This document shows, piece after piece, positions 25,001 through 34,900 of a stretch of DNA of 64,000 nucleotides; positions within the stretch are counted from its first letter, which is position 1, and every line of letters begins with the position of its first letter. The translations under genes and the position numbers were made by a program. The DNA comes from Streptococcus sp. Lineage in GTDB: Bacteria; Bacillota; Bacilli; Lactobacillales; Streptococcaceae. The DNA is taken from the NCBI GenBank assembly GCA_030527925.1, contig JAUMZW010000004.1, forward strand, positions 62,001-126,000, given 5' to 3'. A model generated the notes under the pieces. The model had not been told where the DNA came from, made no database searches, and was given only the letters and a program-made list of their open reading frames with translations.

Positions 25001-25825
25001 TGCAATGGCTTCCTCATTTAGTTTTTGAAGTGCTTTGACTTCTGCGACAGTTGAAACAACCTTAGCCCTTGTTGTGACAGTTACCCCTTTGTTTTTTAGC
25101 TCTAAGGTCGCTGCTTCTACCGCATGATATAGGGTGGTAGCTTGAGCAACTGTTGCATCGTAAACCGCTTTTTCACCAATATAGGTTTGAACAGCTGTTT
25201 GGTTAGTTGCCAAAACCTGCTTCGCAATGTCAGTCGCCTGTTTGTTTTTGGTAGCTGATCCATCTGTAGCTGTCGAGTTATCTGTTGTGACAGTTACCTT
25301 AGTGTCTTTTTCATGCTTAGCTGCTGCATCTTCTACAAAATCATTATTGGCATTGATAGCAGCTTGAGCTTCGCCATAAGCTGCATTATTGCCAGCTTGT
25401 GTTTGTGTTGCAGCTTCAATTTTCTTAATCTGTTGGTCTTGATCCGCTTTAATCTTAGCCTTAGAAGCGTTCAAATCAGTGGTATTCGTATCCGTCCCTT
25501 GATCAACTGTTGTTTCTTTAGTAACAGCTACTCCTGTTTCTGTAGCTGTTTGAGCTGCTGCTTCTACTGCACTGTTATCAATGGCAACTGCTTGAGTTCC
25601 AGCTGAGGTATTTGCTTGTGCTGCATAAACATTGTTATCATTGGTACTTTCAGGTTGTGTCACTACTACTTGTGGCTCTATTGGCGCAGATGATATTGTC
25701 TCATCCGCAAACACTGCGCCTGAAGAGAAGACCACTGCTCCAGTAATCGCAATCCCTGAAACAAGACCTTTCGCCCATTTTTTCTTACGGAAGTAACCAT
25801 GCCCTTTAGTGTTATTCGTTATCAT
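22070..25825 (-). pseudogene. Antigen I/II family surface adhesin with an in-frame stop
   Basis: A single frame of 1251 codons is broken by TAA at 23320-23318. The first 835 residues hold a signal peptide (KGLVSGIAITGAVVFSSG), alanine-rich helical repeats (about 60-400) and the variable lectin-like domain (about 430-660), and stop after TPEPP. The 3' part in the same frame starts PIKSITDKSG, holds the C2/C3-like domains, and ends in a sortase signal LPSTGEASS, a membrane helix and RKRKEN. Antigen I/II proteins are known on streptococcal ICEs and bind saliva glycoproteins and partner cells. The truncated product would be secreted, not wall-anchored. One change (for example CAA to TAA) explains it. 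Confidence 0.88.
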
Positions 25826-25861
25826 TATATTTCTCCTACTTTTCTGTTTTAATTTGCGTGA

Positions 25862-26680
25862 CTAGAGCAATTTCTTTTTGAACAGAAACCCTAGCAATCC
25901 GAGTAGTCCAGCTCCTAGCACTGAAAGAAGACTCGTAGTTTCACCTGTTTCAGGAAGTGTTGCTTTTGTGCCATCTGCTTTAGTCACAGTGATTGTTTTA
26001 TCCGCATTTGTGATAGCACCAATCGCTTCAGGTACTACAGTTGAGCCATCACTAAGGACGAGCTGACCATTTTGGGTACTCACAATAGCAGCGCCAGTAT
26101 TGGTGTAAATTGGATTGTTTGCATTCACATCTTGAACCACTTGACCAGTAACTGTTGAGGTAGTGCCAATTTGAGAAGCCCCCGCTTTATTAGCGGTGTC
26201 AGCTGAGATATTTGGGTTGTTGGTTGGAACGGTCTTATCAGGTGTCACTTGAGCAGAACCGCCATCTGTTGTTGGAACAGTTGTTGTACCATCTGGATTC
26301 ACATTATCTCCTGCCGTATCTTTTCCTTGTGGTTCTGGACTTGGTTTAGGATCTAGGTTTTCTCCTGCCGTATCTTTCCCTTGAGTGCCTGCATCTGGGA
26401 TTACCACGTTATCCCCAGCTGTATCTTTACCTTGTGTGCCATCCGTACTTGGATTGGTTGATGGTGTGGTTGGGTCGACTGGAAGTGTCGGCTGAGTTGT
26501 GCTTGTATCTGAAGAACTCGTATCTGTCGTTACAGGAGTTGTATCTGTTGGTGGAACAATGACTTCAGTTGATGGTGCTGTTGGGTCAATTGGTGTCACT
26601 TCATCAGCTGAGACAAAACCTGCTTGAGCAAGTACAATAGTGGATGTTGCTAGAGCTGCAATAAGTTGTTTCTTTTTCAT
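25862..26680 (-). CDS. LPXTG cell-wall protein with QGKDTAG repeats
   Basis: 272 residues. Signal peptide MKKKQLIAALATSTIVLAQA, then a P/T/S/D-rich low-complexity region holding three copies of a QGKDTAG(D/E)N repeat, a small ordered domain (about 165-235), and a sortase signal LPETGETTS followed by a hydrophobic helix and KKK. It should be wall-anchored, probably as an extended stalk. I start at the ATG at 26680; an upstream in-frame extension is hydrophilic and would spoil the signal peptide. It lies between VirB8 and the antigen I/II adhesin, so surface display and mating contact are plausible roles. Confidence 0.8.
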   Translation of the reverse strand: MKKKQLIAALATSTIVLAQAGFVSADEVTPIDPTAPSTEVIVPPTDTTPVTTDTSSSDTSTTQPTLPVDPTTPSTNPSTDGTQGKDTAGDNVVIPDAGTQGKDTAGENLDPKPSPEPQGKDTAGDNVNPDGTTTVPTTDGGSAQVTPDKTVPTNNPNISADTANKAGASQIGTTSTVTGQVVQDVNANNPIYTNTGAAIVSTQNGQLVLSDGSTVVPEAIGAITNADKTITVTKADGTKATLPETGETTSLLSVLGAGLLGLLGFLFKKKLL

Positions 26681-26699
26681 GTTTATGTTTTCCTTTTCT

Positions 26700-27770
26700 T
26701 TATTTGTTATAGTCCGATTCTTTCGGTTCTGTTGTAACGACAAAACCTTTTTTAGAGTCAGCTGCTTTGACCTTAAAGGTTAGTCTGAGATTTGACGGTT
26801 TATCGTCACGCTTTACAGAAAGAACATAAGTTGACGTATATTCTTTCGTTTTAGAGTCATACGTCATCTTCTCTAGAATGACCGACTGCAAAGTTCCCTC
26901 TTTAGGTGCCGTGTACTTGGCATCTCCATCTGAGAGATACTCTGATAAGGCCACTTTATTACCTGAGTAATATGTCGGTAAAAAGTAGCGATTGAAAACA
27001 TCTACTTGATGTTCTGCATCAATCAGAGATTTTGTGTCTTTTAACTCATGATAGAGATAAGTGACCTGCTCAGATTGTTTGGATAGCTGCGAAAATGCCA
27101 TCATAGATGAAATGATACCACCTGCTGCTAGAATACCTAACAGAGCTAATAGAATATAAACTTTCTTCAAAGATTCTTTCGCACTTGGTATTGCAACTGG
27201 TTGAGCGGGGAGTACAGACATTTTAGAGACGTGCTTTTGAGTCGGTGCTACAGTTGATACTTGTTCACCTTCTACTGGAAAAAGGGGCAAGCTTGATTCT
27301 TGGATTCCTAAGCTGACCTTGTAAGCTGGATAAATCTGATTCACAAAATACTCACGCTTTTCAATGTAAGTATATGTCTGAAATTCAGGATCGGTTAGAA
27401 TCGCTTGAATTAAAGGTAGTAGCAGATTTTGGTAATTCCCATTAATAACGAATGGACTAGCAAATACTTCTCCTTCAGAAACAGCTTCTTTTCCTTCCAG
27501 ATGGCAAATCGCTACTTTTTTCAGTTGAAACTGGCCATAAGCCTCATTTAGTGCTTGAAAAAGCAGTTCTGCCTGAAAAAATGTCAGATAAGGTAGCGAC
27601 TCTTCAATTGGATGCTTGAAGGTTTCTAGTTGTTGCTGATCCAGTCCTTCAATAACTCCCAGAAGTTCGCTGTCATCTTCTGGAGATTTTCCCTCTTCCC
27701 AGGTTATCTCTATAAAAAGGTCATCAGTCACCAAACATTTATTACTGTTTTTAAAAGGGATAAATGCCAT
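26700..27770 (-). CDS. VirB8/TcpC-like membrane protein with a large cytoplasmic domain
   Basis: About 356 residues. A cytoplasmic domain of about 200 residues is followed by one membrane helix (roughly 205-228). The outer C-terminal domain of about 120 residues (VDVFNRYFLPTYYSG, then alternating strands to the end) is in the style of the NTF2-like fold of VirB8/TcpC. The first domain has YukC/EssB-like spacing but no clear motif. ATG at 27770 follows AAGGTGG at five bases; a GTG nine bases earlier is the alternative. It directly follows the pilin-like gene. Confidence 0.68.
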   Translation of the reverse strand: MAFIPFKNSNKCLVTDDLFIEITWEEGKSPEDDSELLGVIEGLDQQQLETFKHPIEESLPYLTFFQAELLFQALNEAYGQFQLKKVAICHLEGKEAVSEGEVFASPFVINGNYQNLLLPLIQAILTDPEFQTYTYIEKREYFVNQIYPAYKVSLGIQESSLPLFPVEGEQVSTVAPTQKHVSKMSVLPAQPVAIPSAKESLKKVYILLALLGILAAGGIISSMMAFSQLSKQSEQVTYLYHELKDTKSLIDAEHQVDVFNRYFLPTYYSGNKVALSEYLSDGDAKYTAPKEGTLQSVILEKMTYDSKTKEYTSTYVLSVKRDDKPSNLRLTFKVKAADSKKGFVVTTEPKESDYNK

Positions 27771-27780
27771 CTCAACCACC

Positions 27781-28128
27781 TTAACCTTTCACAAAGTTAA
27801 AGCCCCATTCAACAATACTTGGACCAGCAGAAACTGCAATAATGGCTACTGCAATAGCCACCCAGTGCTTTTTGATAGCAGCTTTAACTTCACGACCACC
27901 AAAACCGTAGATTAAACCAGTGACAACAACGGCTAATCCCAAAGTAACCACTCCAATTCCTTGAACTTTAGTGATTCCTTGATTAGCAAGAGCATCTGTT
28001 TTGGCGAATGGATCATCCGCATAGGCTGTATTGGTCAGGAATCCTGACAGAAAGAGTGATAAACTAAGCAAATAGCCTTTTCCTTTCGTTTTCACTTTGC
28101 TAAAATAATGTGTCAACTTGTTCTCCAT
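27781..28128 (-). CDS. VirB2/TrbC-like pilin or channel subunit
   Basis: 115 residues: a signal peptide ending near AYA-DDPF (residue 37), then two hydrophobic helices (about 58-75 and 88-106) separated by a short basic loop (GGREVKAAIKKHW). This is the layout of VirB2/TrbC-type proteins, small two-helix subunits that form the T4SS pilus or channel. First gene under shared promoter D, with an AGGAGG site. Confidence 0.75.
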   Translation of the reverse strand: MENKLTHYFSKVKTKGKGYLLSLSLFLSGFLTNTAYADDPFAKTDALANQGITKVQGIGVVTLGLAVVVTGLIYGFGGREVKAAIKKHWVAIAVAIIAVSAGPSIVEWGFNFVKG

Positions 28129-28159
28129 AGAAAACCTCCTTTATTTTATTGACATTATT

Positions 28160-28202
28160 AGTGTAAGGGATAATGTGATTTCTTGCAGTAAGCGGACAAG
28201 TC
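28160..28202 (-). promoter_or_regulatory. Shared ICE promoter/operator, copy D (pilin-VirB8-adhesin operon)
   Basis: On the minus strand GACTTGTCCGCTTACTGCA, spacer, ATTATCCCTTA and TACACT (28165-28160). Nearly identical to copy B over about 40 bases although the downstream genes are unrelated. Confidence 0.83.
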
Positions 28203-28217
28203 ACAGGAAAAATTTTT

Positions 28218-30059
28218 TCAGCTGAAAAAGTTGGCTGTTTCTCCCTCTATTTCCACTTGAATTTGACGTTGTTCTTGACGATGATTTCCATCTGGTGCTT
28301 CTCCCTCGACCCAGAGATGGACATTATAAGTCTGTTTACCTTTATCCAATGAAAGGCTTTTGGCTGAGATAGGGGCCAATACTTTTCGTTTGATCAAACG
28401 CTCTAAAGGACGTGCACCGTTTTTTACATCTGTACCAACATCAGAAAGATATTGAATCAGACTAGGTTCGTATGACAGTGTTAAATTTTGGTGCTTCATC
28501 CTATCCGCAATCTCAGATAGATTTTTTTCTGCAATTTCTTCAATCACCTCTCGTTCTAACAGATTGAAAATCAGTTTATTTTCAATCCGATTCAAAAATT
28601 CTGGACGAAATTCATTCTGAAGTTCACTTTCCATCGACTTTTCAAATTGTTGTCTCTCACGAACGGTCAGTTCTTTAAAGTTCCCCTTCAATTCCCATTT
28701 ATTGATAATCTTTTTAGCACCAATATTAGTCGTCATAATAACGATTGTATTTTTAAAGCTAATCAAGCGACCAGAGCTATCCGTTAAGCGGCCATCATCT
28801 AGCACTTGCAAAAAGAGATCCATCACCTCTCCATGGGCCTTTTCAACCTCATCTAGCAACAAAACACAGTAGGGTTTCTGTTTGACACCTTCGGTCAGTT
28901 GTCCCTTGGTCTTTGTTGCACGGTTCCCAATGAGTTTAGCCACGTCATCTTTCTGTTTATATTCAGACATATCAAAACGAATCATAGCCCCTTCATCATC
29001 AAAGAGTGCCTCCGCGATAGCCTTAGCTAATTCTGTCTTGCCAACGCCAGTTGGACCAAGAAAAAGAAAGGAAGAAATCGGCTTATTTTCATCTTGTAGA
29101 CCTGCTTGAGCAATGGTCACAGCATCAACAATTGCCTCAATCGCTTCTTCCTGCCCCTTGACTCGTCTCATCAATTTTTCTTTGAGACCATCTAACCTCT
29201 CCTGGTCTCCTTTTAAAATTGTAGTGACAGGAATACCTGTTTTATCCTTCAAGACTTGAGCAATATCTACTTCTGTTACGCTTTCTTTTCCTCCAGCTGA
29301 AGCGATGGTTGCCGCTTCATCAATCAAATCAAAGGCTTTATCAGGTAAGAAACGGTCCGTGATATAGCGAACAGACAAACGGACAGCTTGACGAACGGCT
29401 TCTGAAGAAATTTTGACTCCATGAAAGGATTCATAGACAATTTTAGCCTGATCAATAATCGTGATAGCTTGTGGAATATTTGGCTCTTCTATCATAACCG
29501 GCTGCATCCGACGTTCTAAAGCTCTATCCGTTTCAATATAATCATGGAATTCATCTAGCGTAGTTGCTCCAATCAGCTGAATATCGCCACGTGCTAAGAC
29601 TGGTTTAATCACATTTCCTGCATCAAGAGCCTGGCCGTCTTGGCTACCTGCTCCAATGATAGTATGAAATTCATCTACAAAGAGTAAATTATGCCCACGT
29701 GTGACAACCATTTCCTCAATGATTTTTTTAAACTTAGCAATAAAGCCGCCGTCTTCTTCACTCATCAAACTAGATAGCTCCAGAGAACGGACGGTTAATC
29801 CTTTTAAAGCGTCTGGAACCTGATTACGTGAGATTGCAAGTGTTAGACCTTCCACAATAGCTGTCTTTCCAACTCCTGCTTCTCCTACCAAAATTGGGTT
29901 ATTTTTCGTTCGTCTGAGAAGTGAGATGATAACCGCTTGTACTTCTTTATCACGACCATACACTTGATAGTCATCTGACTTTCTAGCAATCTTAGCTGAT
30001 AGATTATCAGTGTATTTATCAAGATAAGGTGTCTTCACTTCGTCTTCCACTTCAATCAC
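28218..30059 (-). CDS. Clp/Hsp100-type double AAA+ ATPase without N-domain
   Basis: 613 residues with two AAA+ modules. Module 1: GEAGVGKT near 58-65 and LLFVDEFH. Module 2: GPTGVGKT near 335 and LLLDEVEK, plus the arginine-finger stretch [11 protein letters not shown]. The Clp N-domain is absent and so is the long coiled-coil middle domain of ClpB. I see no IGF/VGF-type ClpP-docking loop where ClpC has one, so it probably works as a free unfoldase. GTG start overlapping the topoisomerase stop by eight bases. A role in remodelling the relaxosome or replication complex is plausible but unproven. Confidence 0.85.
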   Translation of the reverse strand: MIEVEDEVKTPYLDKYTDNLSAKIARKSDDYQVYGRDKEVQAVIISLLRRTKNNPILVGEAGVGKTAIVEGLTLAISRNQVPDALKGLTVRSLELSSLMSEEDGGFIAKFKKIIEEMVVTRGHNLLFVDEFHTIIGAGSQDGQALDAGNVIKPVLARGDIQLIGATTLDEFHDYIETDRALERRMQPVMIEEPNIPQAITIIDQAKIVYESFHGVKISSEAVRQAVRLSVRYITDRFLPDKAFDLIDEAATIASAGGKESVTEVDIAQVLKDKTGIPVTTILKGDQERLDGLKEKLMRRVKGQEEAIEAIVDAVTIAQAGLQDENKPISSFLFLGPTGVGKTELAKAIAEALFDDEGAMIRFDMSEYKQKDDVAKLIGNRATKTKGQLTEGVKQKPYCVLLLDEVEKAHGEVMDLFLQVLDDGRLTDSSGRLISFKNTIVIMTTNIGAKKIINKWELKGNFKELTVRERQQFEKSMESELQNEFRPEFLNRIENKLIFNLLEREVIEEIAEKNLSEIADRMKHQNLTLSYEPSLIQYLSDVGTDVKNGARPLERLIKRKVLAPISAKSLSLDKGKQTYNVHLWVEGEAPDGNHRQEQRQIQVEIEGETANFFS

Positions 30060-31800
30060 CCCTTTCTTTTGCGACCATAATTTGATGCGTCAACTTTTCC
30101 TTAATAGCATCCACAAATTCACGTGGGTTAATCTCACCTTCTCCAATTTGAGAAAGGAATACCTCCCATCCTCCTGTCGTTTCAGGACTAGCAAACTCAT
30201 TATCATAAAGGTAATGAATCAAGAGATAAGCTTTATTGGTTGGAAAGAGTTGACCTGTTTTCTTGTCCTTAGTGATATAACCTCTATCCTGAATTGTTTT
30301 CAACATCGCTGCTCTGGTTGCCTGCGTTCCTAGACCATATTTTGGTAAAATCTCACTAATCAGTTGGCTCTCAGTCATTCTTTTAGGTGGTTTTGTCACT
30401 CCTTCAACAATTATCCCTTTTGTCTCGATCTGATCTCCTAAACGATAATCTGGTAACTCAACATCACCTTTTAATTTCTGTCGGCTGAAAACTGCCCAAC
30501 CTGGATCAAGCATTTGACGACCAGTTGTTTTGAATATCAATCCCTGATTTTCTACTTCAACTGTCGTTATTAGATAGCGACAGTCTGCCGCAAACATCAG
30601 AAGGGTTCTACGAACAATAGCTTCATAGATTAACCGTTCATCTGGTTTTAAGGCGACTAAGTTAGGAATATTTTCAGTTGGTATAAGGGCATAGTGGCTT
30701 GTTTTAGCTACTTTTTCTGGATTAACATAAGTTTTCCTCGGCTCTATATTGACTGGTTCAAAAGGACAGTCAATAACCTCTTGATAGCTCTTTAAGTAGT
30801 TTTTCAGATAATCAAATTCATCTTCAGTAATATAGCGAGTATCTGTCCGAGGATAAGACAAGTATTTTTTCAAATAGAGACTCTCAATCAAACTTTCGGT
30901 TCTAGTCGGCTCAAATCCCCATTGTTTAGCTGCCAATCCTTGAACGTCTGATAGATTAAATAATGGTGGTGCTGCGCTTTGCTTCTCTTCCGTTTCAACT
31001 AAAGAAACCTTAGAAAGAGGATTTAATTGCCGTGAAATTGCCAGAACCATATCACTATCTAAATACTTCTCTTTATCAGAGAATGTTATCCCTGTTTCCT
31101 TATCTTCCAGTTGTAATTTCCAATATGTTTGAGGTTTAAAATTCTGGATAGATAGGTCGTTTTCACAGATTAATCGTACTGCAGGTGTTTGTACACGCCC
31201 AACAGATAAACTATTGCCTTTTCCTTTCGGCAATCGCCCCTTATTTTGAAGGTCCAAAGTAACCAATGGGGATAAATTCATACCTACCAACCAATCTGAT
31301 TGTGCACGTGCTTCAGCTTCCAGATAGTAATTATAGGTCTCTATCGGTTTTCTTAAATTTTCAAAGGCTTTCTGTAGGGCTCGCATTGTCAATGAGTTGA
31401 CCCATAGACGTTTTGTGACTTTGTTTTTGCCTTCAGGAATATGAGATAGAATCGAATAGGCAATCCGCTCTCCTTCTCGATCGGAGTCCGTGCCGATAAT
31501 CACTTGGTCTGCTACCATTACCTCTTGATAAATCTGCTTAAAGATTTCTTTAGAAACTTTATCTTGCTTCAAAGTCTGTTTAAAAGAAACGTTAACTAGA
31601 GGCAGCTTGTCCAATTCCCAATTATCTTTTGGAAGTCCGTATTCAAACAAGTGACCTTCCGCAGCAATAATATGCACTTCATCTGAAAAATAAGGTGTCT
31701 GTTTGATAATATGTACTTTTCCTTTTTTACTAGCCGAACCCAAACATTCTGCATAAGCAGTAGCCTGAGTTTCTTTCTCAGCTAGAATGACTGTTACCAT
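30052..31800 (-). CDS. Type IA topoisomerase (TopB/topoisomerase III-like)
   Basis: 582 residues. The TOPRIM domain has the catalytic glutamate in LAEKETQA near residue 9 and the DSDREGE motif near 103-109. The active-site tyrosine lies in KYLSYPRTDTRYI near 316. It lacks the C-terminal zinc fingers of topoisomerase I, as TopB-type enzymes of plasmids and ICEs usually do. It probably resolves or relaxes DNA during transfer replication. AGGAG before the ATG. First gene under shared promoter E. Confidence 0.92.
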   Translation of the reverse strand: MVTVILAEKETQATAYAECLGSASKKGKVHIIKQTPYFSDEVHIIAAEGHLFEYGLPKDNWELDKLPLVNVSFKQTLKQDKVSKEIFKQIYQEVMVADQVIIGTDSDREGERIAYSILSHIPEGKNKVTKRLWVNSLTMRALQKAFENLRKPIETYNYYLEAEARAQSDWLVGMNLSPLVTLDLQNKGRLPKGKGNSLSVGRVQTPAVRLICENDLSIQNFKPQTYWKLQLEDKETGITFSDKEKYLDSDMVLAISRQLNPLSKVSLVETEEKQSAAPPLFNLSDVQGLAAKQWGFEPTRTESLIESLYLKKYLSYPRTDTRYITEDEFDYLKNYLKSYQEVIDCPFEPVNIEPRKTYVNPEKVAKTSHYALIPTENIPNLVALKPDERLIYEAIVRRTLLMFAADCRYLITTVEVENQGLIFKTTGRQMLDPGWAVFSRQKLKGDVELPDYRLGDQIETKGIIVEGVTKPPKRMTESQLISEILPKYGLGTQATRAAMLKTIQDRGYITKDKKTGQLFPTNKAYLLIHYLYDNEFASPETTGGWEVFLSQIGEGEINPREFVDAIKEKLTHQIMVAKERGD

Positions 31801-31829
31801 GTCTTCTCTCCTTTTTTTTTGATAGTTTT

Positions 31830-31872
31830 AGTCTAAGGGATAATATGATTTCTTGCAGTAAGCGGACAAGTC
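31830..31872 (-). promoter_or_regulatory. Shared ICE promoter/operator, copy E (topoisomerase-Clp operon)
   Basis: On the minus strand GACTTGTCCGCTTACTGCA, spacer, ATTATCCCTTA and TAGACT (31835-31830). The upstream block is identical to copies B and D. Confidence 0.83.
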
Positions 31873-31911
31873 ATAGGACTTAGGTACTTTTCAAAAAACA
31901 ACCGTACACTT

Positions 31912-31925
31912 TGTTATATATCATT
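31912..31925. repeat. AT-rich motif, copy 7 (weak)
   Basis: TGTTATATATCATT resembles the palindrome but lacks the second half and the T5 run. It lies between terminator 31937-31966 and shared promoter E. Confidence 0.3.
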
Positions 31926-31936
31926 TCATATACATT

Positions 31937-31966
31937 AAAAGGCGCTCTTACTTGAGAGCACCTTTT
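31937..31966 (-). terminator. Terminator of the polyvalent-protein operon
   Basis: On the minus strand AAAAGGTGCTCT pairs with AGAGCGCCTTTT (one mismatch) around a short loop, ending in T4. It directly follows the stop at 31970. Confidence 0.75.
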
Positions 31967-31969
31967 AAC

Positions 31970-34900
31970 TTATCTACTAGGCCCTTTGGTAGGGGCTTTA
32001 GGAAAATTTGGCGATTGTCCTCGTTTTTTTCCTAATTGATAGGGTTTAGTATGGTTTTCAACCTGCTTCAACATTTTAGAAACAGTTTGATGAACCCGTT
32101 TCAAAGAATCAGCTAGTTGCTTATCATCTAATGCTTTTAGATTATCTGTCCAACTTGCCATATAATCAATTGCTTTTTCAGAAGTATCCAGTCCAAAGTG
32201 TTTTGACAATAAATGACTTGTCATCTCAGCTTCTAACTCTTTTTGCCCTTTCGGTAATTCCTTATACTGTTCTGCCAGTTTAGGATTATGAAGGGTCGCA
32301 TGAGCTAGCTCATGAACGGTAGTGGCGATTTTTTCTCCAGGCGTATTATCTGGATTAATCAGAATAAGTTGTTCTTCTGGATAAAAGGCTCCTTTAGCAT
32401 TTCCCAAAACACGAGCTTCATCTTTCATCATCTTAACACTAATGCTTTCCGCATAGTCACACAAGCCATCAAGCACCTCTTTTGTCTTAACTTTATCTAA
32501 GTTAAAGTTGTAATGACGGTTTGGCATAGCTTTCGGGTAACTTTCTGGTTTCAGAGTGGTTTGTGATAACTCAAAAACTTTATAAGTTGTAAACCTTGGT
32601 TGACCAGTTTTAGAATCTCTCTCCTGAAACTGACGAACAGGTAGCTTTCCTTCTTTCACTAAGGCTTTTTCTTGTGGTGTTGCATCTGAAAACTTTTTGT
32701 ATTTTGGATTACCTTTATCATTTTTGACGTGATTTCCATACTCATCAACGACAGGAATCATACGAACCATCAGGGGTCTAAACAGTGTGATTTTTGACTT
32801 TTCGCCTGTTTTGACAGATAAACTTTGATGCAAGACCTCCTTAGTTTCACCCGTCCGCTTGTTGGTGTATACTGCCTTGGTTTGGATAACGTCCTCTGGT
32901 TTAATTCCTAGAACGTCTCCCATTGCTTGCCACTGATCATAGGTTGCGACTGCATTGGCTCCACGCCATTGTTCATGAATAAGAGCGACGTTGCGTGGTG
33001 ACAGTTGTGGGAATTTGCTCATGAAATCCATATACTCCAGTAAGTCTTTAGGTGATTGTGTATACTCACGAATTTTCTGAAAAGCGTGTTCACTTATTTC
33101 GTAGGCGGAGGCGCTGCTGTAATCAAAGGGTTCATCAGTAGCCACAGATTTCAGGTCTCCTTGAAGGTCTTTGTTTATCTGACTGTCAGCAAGGAAAGCA
33201 TCTACTTCTTCCTGTTTATACAGTCCTTCTGGTGCTCTTTCTGAGCCAATTTGTTCTGATAGCTTCTCCAACTCCTCTTCAATCTGAAAATCATTGCCCC
33301 AATCACTACCATAAGCTAAATAGCCTAGCTTATGTTCTTCCTTGATAACTGCTAAAGTCCAAGGGGCTTGTGTATCAGACAAATTATCGATCATCATCGG
33401 ACTATGAACCGCTAGCTCTAATTGATAATCTTGACCAAAATCTTCTCGGTTAGTGTATAACATTTGACCATCAATTTGAGGAGTACCAACCAGATTCCCT
33501 TCAACTGATAAATTCTCTTGAATTTGAGAAACGGAAGAAAGTAAAATATTGGTAGCATCTTCAGCTAGGATTTCTTCAACTCTTTGGGCTAAACCAGTCT
33601 TTAACTCTTGATTGGGAGAGTGGAAACTCCCCCTGGACCTACTAGCTTCATCGGGAAGAACCTCTTGTACTTTCAAGCTCTGTTCATTAGCTTCAGCAGC
33701 AATTTCTTGATTCACTTCTTGATTTTCCAGCTGAGAGAGAACCATCTCATCAATAGCAGCTAACTCTGATTGTCCCTCTAAACGACGATAGCCTAGACCA
33801 AGCAAACGGGAAATTGGTTCTATTTCATCACCCACATCATAGCGGACATCTGATTTAATTAGTGTCCCTCCAGGAGCATAGACGTCAAATTTTACTTTTG
33901 TATATGGAATATAAGCTTCTTGATTTCCTGTTGAAGTGACTTCTGTTACGCTACCATGGTGACGTTCATAGAAGGCTTTATTTTCCTTATACAGCGTTTC
34001 CGCAAATGTTTGATAATCTACAAGCTCTGCTTCCTTAAATGGAATCTGAGGACCTTCTGGCCACGTTTCTGACCATTGAAGACGTACGTGATAATTATTC
34101 TGATAGACTTGGTCTTGATGCCACTCTTGATAGAAGTTTGAAGTTTTATCAACTAGCCCCAAACGGTCGGCAGCATCTACTACAGCACTAAAGTTTCCTT
34201 CATGACTATCAGAAAGTTCATAGTATCGCTCCCAAGCTCCTTTAGACTCTTCAGAAACTTGTAATCCTAATTTTCTAGGATTCCCTACATTATACGCAGA
34301 ATCTAACACTTGTGTGAATAGCTCAGCTGAGACCGCCTCATTTTGAACATTTTCTTGAGTCGATTCAAGAGCCTCTTCATATTGTTTATTCTCCAAAATT
34401 GATAGCATTTCTTGGCCACCATCTGAGATATATTTTTCGTTAACGTCTATTTGTTCAATAACACCATCACGATCCCGATAAATACCTAAAATTTCATTTT
34501 TGGTAGCATCTAACAACTCTTTTTCGAGAATAGATCTAGACTTAAAGACTGATATAGGAACTGTACCACTTTCTTCCGTATCCCTAAAAAGTAACATAAG
34601 ATCTTGATCACTACTCTTTATTAAACTATGGAATTTATCTGTATATCTTGATATATTTTGTAAATTGTCAAAATAGAAAGAATCTGTCTGAAGGGCAGCC
34701 TTCAATTCTGGTAAAACCTTTACCTTAGAAAAAGCTGACTCAGTGTTCGAAATTCTTATATCATCAAAAGAATGAGTCCCACCTGCTGCTAAATCTCTTA
34801 ACGTTTTTTCAGGAGTCTGATTGTTCCCAATAAACTTAAGACCTGTCAAGTGTACAAAGTTCTTTTCCAAAAAATTAACTTGAACAACATCACCTGATGA

